Origin: Paracoccaceae bacterium
GTDB lineage: Bacteria; Pseudomonadota; Alphaproteobacteria; Rhodobacterales; Rhodobacteraceae
NCBI GenBank assembly: GCA_007131945.1
Contig: SLPP01000303.1
Coordinates: forward strand, 1 to 29,763
Reading direction: 5' to 3'
DNA: 29,763 bases
This document shows positions 25,693-29,763 of this stretch, in pieces (within the stretch, counting starts at the first letter, position 1; each line of letters starts with the position of its first letter). The position numbers and the translations under genes are program-made. A model generated the notes under the pieces. It was not told where the DNA came from. It did no database searches and saw only the letters and a program-made list of their open reading frames with translations.

Positions 25693-25732
25693 TTAACGAA
25701 GTTTCTTCAAGTTCGTTCCGGTCCAAGGTTAA
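25693..25732. promoter_or_regulatory. TTAA half-sites in the ctrA upstream region
   Basis: GTTAAC at 25692-25697 (TTAA-N7-TCTT, two mismatches) and GTTAAC at 25728-25733, the latter 15 bp before the ctrA start. These are candidate weak CtrA autoregulation sites; the second lies so close to the start that bound protein could obstruct initiation. Confidence 0.35.
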
Positions 25733-25747
25733 CGCGGAGCCCGATCC

Positions 25748-26461
25748 ATGCGCATTCTGCTTGTCGAGGATGACCCGACCACTGCGCGCAGCATCGAACT
25801 GATGCTGACCCATGCCAATTTCAACGTCTATTGCACGGATATGGGCGAGGAAGCTGTCGAGCTCGGCAAGCTTTACGACTACGACCTGATCCTGCTTGAC
25901 CTGAACCTGCCGGACATGACCGGGCTCGACGTGCTGCGCCAGATCCGGCTGGCGCGGATCGACACGCCGATCCTGATCCTCACCGGCGAGGACAGCACGG
26001 ACACCAAGCTCAAGGGCTTCGGTTCGGGCGCGGACGACTATCTGACCAAGCCCTTCCATCGCGACGAACTGGTGGCGCGCATCCATGCCATCATCCGCCG
26101 CAGCCAGGGCCATGCGCAGTCGATCATCCATACCGGCAAGATCGCGGTCAATCTCGACGCCAAGACCGTCGAGGCGGAGGGCGAGGCGGTGCATCTGACC
26201 GGCAAGGAATACCAGATGCTGGAGCTTCTGAGCCTGCGCAAGGGCACGACGCTGACCAAGGAGATGTTCCTCAACCACCTCTACGGCGGCATGGACGAGC
26301 CCGAGCTGAAGATCATCGACGTCTTCATCTGCAAGCTGCGCAAGAAGCTTGCCGAGGCCACCGGCGGCGAGAACTACATCGAGACCGTCTGGGGCCGTGG
26401 CTACGTGCTGCGCGACCCGGTGCGCAACCAGGACAAGACCCCGCGCGCCATCAGCGCCTGA
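25748..26461 (+). CDS. ctrA: cell-cycle response regulator CtrA
   Basis: A 237-residue OmpR/PhoB-type master regulator. The receiver has Glu7-Asp8-Asp9, phospho-acceptor Asp51 ([11 protein letters not shown]) and Lys in Thr-Lys-Pro-Phe near 101. The winged-helix DNA-binding domain (about 125-230) carries the highly conserved [11 protein letters not shown] and [12 protein letters not shown]. In Rhodobacterales CtrA controls motility, competence, quorum-linked genes and gene transfer agent release, and is often non-essential. The C-terminus ends Ala-Ile-Ser-Ala rather than the Ala-Ala of the Caulobacter ClpXP degron. A shared terminator follows. Confidence 0.97.
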   Translation: MRILLVEDDPTTARSIELMLTHANFNVYCTDMGEEAVELGKLYDYDLILLDLNLPDMTGLDVLRQIRLARIDTPILILTGEDSTDTKLKGFGSGADDYLTKPFHRDELVARIHAIIRRSQGHAQSIIHTGKIAVNLDAKTVEAEGEAVHLTGKEYQMLELLSLRKGTTLTKEMFLNHLYGGMDEPELKIIDVFICKLRKKLAEATGGENYIETVWGRGYVLRDPVRNQDKTPRAISA

Positions 26462-26477
26462 CGCTTCGCCGGATTCG

Positions 26478-26513
26478 AAAAGACGCGCGCGCCGGTCCGG
26501 CCGCGCGTCTTTG
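26478..26513. terminator. bidirectional terminator between ctrA and metZ
   Basis: An 11-bp perfect stem AAAGACGCGCG/CGCGCGTCTTT encloses a 12-base region. A-rich on one side and T-rich on the other, it can terminate ctrA (+) and metZ (-). It starts 17 bp after the ctrA stop. Confidence 0.75.
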
Positions 26514-26527
26514 CATGCCGGCCGCCG

Positions 26528-27730
26528 TCAGGCGGCGTCGAGCGCCGCGGTCAGGTCCGCCAGCAGATCTTCCGTATCCTCGAGCCCGACGCTCAGCCGC
26601 ACGAGCCCCTCGCTGATGCCGAGCCGCGCCTTCTGTGCCTCGGGCAGCCGCTGGTGGGTCGTGGTCGCGGGATGCGTGGCGATCGAGCGCGCATCGCCCA
26701 GGTTGTTCGAGAGCAGCACGATCCGCAGCGCGTTCAGAAAGCGGAAGGCGGCGGGCTTGCCGCCCGCGACCTCGAGCGCCATCACCGTGCCGGGACCGCC
26801 CATTTGTTCCGATGAAAGAGCATGTTGCGGGTGACTCTTCAGTCCCGGAAAGAGTACGCGCGAAAGCTTCGGATGACCCTCCAGCGCCTCGGCCAAGTGC
26901 TGCGCGCTGGCCGCCTGCGCCCGCACGCGCAACTCCATCGTCGTCAGCCCGCCCAGCAGCACCCAGGCGTTGAACGGGCTCATCGCGCCGCCGGTATGCT
27001 TCATGAAGGGCTCGACCGTGCCGCGGATGAAGTCGCGCCGCCCCAGGATCACGCCGCCGAGGCAACGGCCCTGACCATCGACATGCTTGGTCGCCGAATA
27101 GACGACGACATCCGCGCCGAGCGCCACCGCGCGCGAGAAGACCGGCGTGGCGAAGACATTGTCCACGACGACCAGCGCGCCCGCTTCATGCGCGATCCCG
27201 GCCACCGCGGCGAGATCGATCACCTCCAGCGTCGGGTTCGACACGGTCTCGAGGAAGACCGCCCTTGTGCCCGGCCGGATCGCCGCCCGCCACTGCCCGG
27301 GATCGGTGCCGTCGACGAAGCTGACCTCGACGCCGTAGCGGGCCAGCACCTCCTCCAGCACGTAGAGGCACGAGCCGAAGAGCGCGCGCGACGAGACGAC
27401 GTGATCCCCCGCGCACAGCATCGCCATCAGCGCGCCGGTGACGGCGGCCATGCCGCTCGCCGTTGCGAAGGCGTCCTCGGTCCCCTCGATCGCGGCCATC
27501 CGGTCCTCGAAGGCGGCGACGGTCGGGTTGCCGTAGCGGGCATAGATGAACTCGTCGCGCCCGGCCTTGACGAAGCGCGCCTCGGCCGCCTCGGCGCTGG
27601 GATAGACGAAGCCCTGCGTCAGGTGGATCGCCTCGGCCACCTCGCCATACTGGCTGCGCCGCGCACCGGCATGCACCGCAAGCGTCCGCGGCGCCCGCTT
27701 CTCGTCGCCCGGTCGGTCGGTCCCGTGCAT
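26528..27730 (-). CDS. metZ: O-succinylhomoserine sulfhydrylase MetZ
   Basis: PLP enzyme of the Cys/Met metabolism (gamma-family) fold that makes homocysteine from O-succinylhomoserine and sulfide. It has 400 residues. The PLP lysine is Lys215 in Ser-Ala-Thr-Lys-His-Val-Asp-Gly-Gln-Gly-Arg. The substrate-phosphate region Tyr-Ala-Arg-Tyr-Gly-Asn-Pro-Thr is at 63-70, and Ser-Asn-Asn-Leu-Gly-Asp occurs near the C-terminal active-site loop. The Gly-Gln-Gly-Arg after the lysine favours MetZ over cystathionine synthase or lyase, though such assignments within this family are not absolute. ATG 27730 is preceded by AGGAG; the frame back to 27808 is not needed. Confidence 0.9.
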   Translation of the reverse strand: MHGTDRPGDEKRAPRTLAVHAGARRSQYGEVAEAIHLTQGFVYPSAEAAEARFVKAGRDEFIYARYGNPTVAAFEDRMAAIEGTEDAFATASGMAAVTGALMAMLCAGDHVVSSRALFGSCLYVLEEVLARYGVEVSFVDGTDPGQWRAAIRPGTRAVFLETVSNPTLEVIDLAAVAGIAHEAGALVVVDNVFATPVFSRAVALGADVVVYSATKHVDGQGRCLGGVILGRRDFIRGTVEPFMKHTGGAMSPFNAWVLLGGLTTMELRVRAQAASAQHLAEALEGHPKLSRVLFPGLKSHPQHALSSEQMGGPGTVMALEVAGGKPAAFRFLNALRIVLLSNNLGDARSIATHPATTTHQRLPEAQKARLGISEGLVRLSVGLEDTEDLLADLTAALDAA

Positions 27731-27830
27731 CCCTCGCTCTCCTGTGGATCCGCGCGGAGCGCGCAGCCCTGACGACCGCGCCTTAGCCGCTCGGACCCGG
27801 CCCGTCAATCAAGCGTCAACGGCTGCGTAA

Positions 27831-27879
27831 CCGGTGGGTAACGGGGCAGGCGCAGACTGTCCGGTGAACCGCCCACCGG
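27831..27879 (+). repeat. competing inverted repeats in the leader of the alpha/beta hydrolase gene
   Basis: CCCACCGG (27872-27879), just 5' of the ribosome binding site, can pair with CCGGTGGG at 27831-27838 (8 bp, 33-base loop). Alternatively its CACCGG part can pair with CCGGTG at 27861-27866 (6 bp, 7-base loop). The pairings exclude each other. The rest of the 160-bp metZ/hydrolase gap shows no gene. Confidence 0.4.
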
Positions 27880-27889
27880 AGACCGGAGC

Positions 27890-28882
27890 ATGCCGCTTCT
27901 GCAGATCACCGCGACACGATCGGGACTGACCAGCGCCGCCGCGCCGGTCGATTGCCGCGGCGCGCCGAACTCCGACAGCCCCGACGCGCTGATCCGGCAC
28001 GCGCTCGCCGCGCTGCCGCCGGGCGCGCCGATCCTGATCATGATCCACGGCATGGGCTACGTGCCCGGCCGCGCCGCGGTCGATCCGCACCGGCTGATCT
28101 ACGCCCCGCGATCGGGCCAGGCGACGCGGCGCTACCTGTCCTGGCCGCGGCATCTGCGCTTCACCCCCGCGCCGCCGGCCGAGGCCATCCAGCGCCCCGG
28201 CCTGTGCATCGGTTTCGGCTGGAACGGTGGCGGCGGCGTCTGGGCGGCAAGCCGGCAGGCCGAGGCTTCGGCGCTGGCGCTGGCGCGGCTCGTGCAGATG
28301 GTGCGCCGGGCCGCGCCCGACCGGCCGGTCGACCTCTTCGCCCACAGCCTTGGCGCGCGCGTCGCGCTGGCGGCGGTGCCGCTGCTGCACGCGGGCGCGC
28401 TCGGGCGCGTCTTCCTGCTGGCCGGCGCCGAACTCGGGCCGAGGGCGCTGCGCGCGATCGAGACGCCGGCCGGGCGAAGCGCGGAATTCTTCAACATCAC
28501 CACGCGCGAGAACGATCTCTTCGACATGCTGTTCGAACTCAGCCAGATCCCGCTTTACGGCCGAGGCCGCTCGATCGGGCTCGGGCTGCGCGATGCGCCG
28601 AACTGGCTCGACCTGCAGATCGACCATGTGCCGACGCTGGAGCGCCTGGCCGGGCTGGGGTTCGAACTCGCGCCGCCGCGCCTGCGCGTCTGCCACTGGA
28701 GCGTCTATCTGCGCCCCGGCATCTTCCGCCTCTACCGGGCGCTGGTGCACGAACGCACGCGTCTTGCCCTGCCGGTCCTGCGCGAGACGCTGAGCGAGCC
28801 GCCCGAGCCACGCTGGTCGCGGCTGATCCCGGTCCGCCGGGCCTTGCCTTTTCCGCCGCGGGGGCCAACTCTGCCCCGGTAA
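27890..28882 (+). CDS. alpha/beta hydrolase of unknown substrate
   Basis: A 330-residue protein with an alpha/beta-hydrolase pattern: an oxyanion His-Gly-Met-Gly at 53-56 after a hydrophobic strand, and the nucleophile elbow Ala-His-Ser-Leu-Gly (Ser153) followed by Ala-Arg-Val-Ala-Leu. The closest resemblance I know is the DUF900-like group of hydrolases. A hydrophilic Asp/His-containing C-terminal half could supply the rest of the triad (for example the His of Asp-His-Val-Pro), but I cannot assign it firmly. There is no signal peptide, so it is probably cytoplasmic. ATG 27890 has ACCGGAG upstream. The gene ends 17 bp before the GST gene, so the two are likely cotranscribed. Confidence 0.8.
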   Translation: MPLLQITATRSGLTSAAAPVDCRGAPNSDSPDALIRHALAALPPGAPILIMIHGMGYVPGRAAVDPHRLIYAPRSGQATRRYLSWPRHLRFTPAPPAEAIQRPGLCIGFGWNGGGGVWAASRQAEASALALARLVQMVRRAAPDRPVDLFAHSLGARVALAAVPLLHAGALGRVFLLAGAELGPRALRAIETPAGRSAEFFNITTRENDLFDMLFELSQIPLYGRGRSIGLGLRDAPNWLDLQIDHVPTLERLAGLGFELAPPRLRVCHWSVYLRPGIFRLYRALVHERTRLALPVLRETLSEPPEPRWSRLIPVRRALPFPPRGPTLPR

Positions 28883-28899
28883 CGCGGGAGAGAGGCTGC

Positions 28900-29616
28900 A
28901 TGACCCGGGAAATCGAGCTGTACTACTGGCCGACGCCGAACGGCTGGAAGATCACCATCACGCTCGAGGAGATGGGACTTCCCTACAACGTCAAGCTGGT
29001 CAATATCGGCGCGGGCGACCAGTTCGACCCGGGTTTTTTGAAGATCGCGCCGAACAACCGGATGCCCGCGATCGTCGATCCCGAGGGACCGGACGGCGCG
29101 CCGATCGCGATCTTCGAATCGGGCGCGATCCTGCAGTACCTGGCGCGCAAGACCGGTCTTTTCGGTGGCCCGACCGAGCGTGACCGGGTCGCCGTCGACC
29201 AGTGGCTGATGTGGCAGATGGGCGGCGTCGGGCCGATGGCCGGGCAGGCGCATCACTTCCTGCTCTACGCGCCACAACTCGATCCGGCGCAGGACCTGCC
29301 CTATGCCAAGGACCGCTACCGCCGCGAGGTGGCGCGGCTTTACGGCGTGCTCGACCGGCAACTGGCGCGGCATCGCTATGTCGCGGGCGATTTCCTGTCG
29401 ATCGCCGACATGGCGATCTGGCCCTGGGCCTGCCTCTGGCATCGGCAGGAGCAGGTGATGGAGGACAAGCCCCACATGCAGCGCTGGCTCGACGAACTGG
29501 CGGCGCGGCCGGCCTTCGTGAAGGGCAAGGCGGTCGCGGCCGAAGCCCGGCAGAACGCGATCCGCGATCCGAAGGCGCAGGAGATCCTGTTCGGCGTCAA
29601 GGCCGGGCAGCGCTAA
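28900..29616 (+). CDS. glutathione S-transferase, Nu-class-like (YghU/YfcG type)
   Basis: A 238-residue soluble GST. The N-terminal thioredoxin-like domain has Thr-Pro-Asn-Gly at 12-15, the motif of Nu-class enzymes (YfcG, YghU), which act mainly as disulfide-bond reductases with glutathione. Asn-Asn-Arg-Met-Pro-Ala-Ile-Val (cis-Pro) and Glu-Ser-Gly-Ala-Ile-Leu-Gln-Tyr-Leu follow. The helical C-terminal domain has Ser-Ile-Ala-Asp-Met-Ala-Ile-Trp-Pro-Trp, the usual N-capping box. ATG 28900 follows GGGAGAGAGG. It is convergent with the OsmC-family gene, with 6 bp between stops. Confidence 0.9.
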   Translation: MTREIELYYWPTPNGWKITITLEEMGLPYNVKLVNIGAGDQFDPGFLKIAPNNRMPAIVDPEGPDGAPIAIFESGAILQYLARKTGLFGGPTERDRVAVDQWLMWQMGGVGPMAGQAHHFLLYAPQLDPAQDLPYAKDRYRREVARLYGVLDRQLARHRYVAGDFLSIADMAIWPWACLWHRQEQVMEDKPHMQRWLDELAARPAFVKGKAVAAEARQNAIRDPKAQEILFGVKAGQR

Positions 29617-29622
29617 GGCGCG

Positions 29623-29763
29623 TCACCCGGCGGGCGTCACGCGGAACCTCGGCGCGACGCGCACCGGGAAGGCCACCGACCGGGCGATGAAGCAGAACCG
29701 GTGCACCTCGCCGTGCAGCGCCGCGGCGCGATGCAGATCGGTGCCGGCGGGCACCGTGGCGCA
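29623..29763 (-). CDS. OsmC-family protein, C-terminal 46 residues only
   Basis: The frame is open at the window edge and ends with TGA at 29623. The visible residues include Val-Pro-Ala-Gly-Thr-Asp-Leu-His and the conserved block His-Gly-Glu-Val-His-Arg-Phe-Cys-Phe-Ile-Ala-Arg-Ser-Val-Ala-Phe-Pro-Val. The Cys there matches the resolving/peroxidatic cysteine region of OsmC/Ohr proteins (thiol-dependent organic hydroperoxide reductases). Only the tail is present, so whether it is Ohr, OsmC or a YhfA-type protein cannot be decided. It is too short at the edge to be called by ORF length alone. Confidence 0.7.
   Translation of the reverse strand, partial: CATVPAGTDLHRAAALHGEVHRFCFIARSVAFPVRVAPRFRVTPAG

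Overview
This is a GC-rich (roughly 70%), gene-dense stretch of an alphaproteobacterial chromosome, most likely from the Rhodobacteraceae/Paracoccaceae (Rhodobacter-Paracoccus-Roseobacter group). The supporting genes are a complete prrB-prrC-prrA (regB-senC-regA) redox cluster, ctrA next to a DUF1153/SciP gene and mnmA, a kinase-less DivL-like PAS protein, an alphaproteobacterial AddAB nuclease and a Tim44-like TimA gene. I saw no tRNA or rRNA gene, IS element, phage or CRISPR array. It reads as core chromosome.

Layout. 1-3.1 kb: 3' part of a COG0701 permease, then parE. 3.3-5.0 kb: a divergent signalling pair, a receiver-PP2C phosphatase (-) and an Hpt protein (+). 5.0-8.9 kb: ilvA, smr and timA (-), then fxsA and secB (+), closed by a clear terminator. 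9.0-10.4 kb: an unrecognised C-terminally anchored protein and an HD hydrolase. 10.4-13.1 kb: the redox two-component system, prrA and prrC on minus and prrB on plus. 13.2-14.9 kb: the DivL-like PAS protein behind a perfect CtrA box. 15.0-22.1 kb: a minus-strand run tsaE-addB-addA-trxA (A6 tRNA modification, double-strand-break repair, thioredoxin). 22.2-24.0 kb: hslVU protease. 24.1-26.5 kb: mnmA (-) divergent from sciP and ctrA (+). 26.5-29.8 kb: metZ, an alpha/beta hydrolase, a Nu-class-like GST and the 3' end of an OsmC-family gene.

The theme beyond housekeeping is CtrA control. CtrA, its inhibitor SciP, a DivL-like modulator, and an Hpt/receiver-phosphatase pair lie within 22 kb. A full TTAA-N7-TTAA box precedes the DivL-like gene, and one-mismatch boxes precede sciP and lie between the Hpt and phosphatase genes. 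By eye, every TTAA in the window is intergenic. All intergenic gaps are below 300 bp. The most interesting candidate circuit is the Hpt/receiver-PP2C pair as a possible CtrA-controlled partner-switching branch; this is inference from sequence and neighbourhood.
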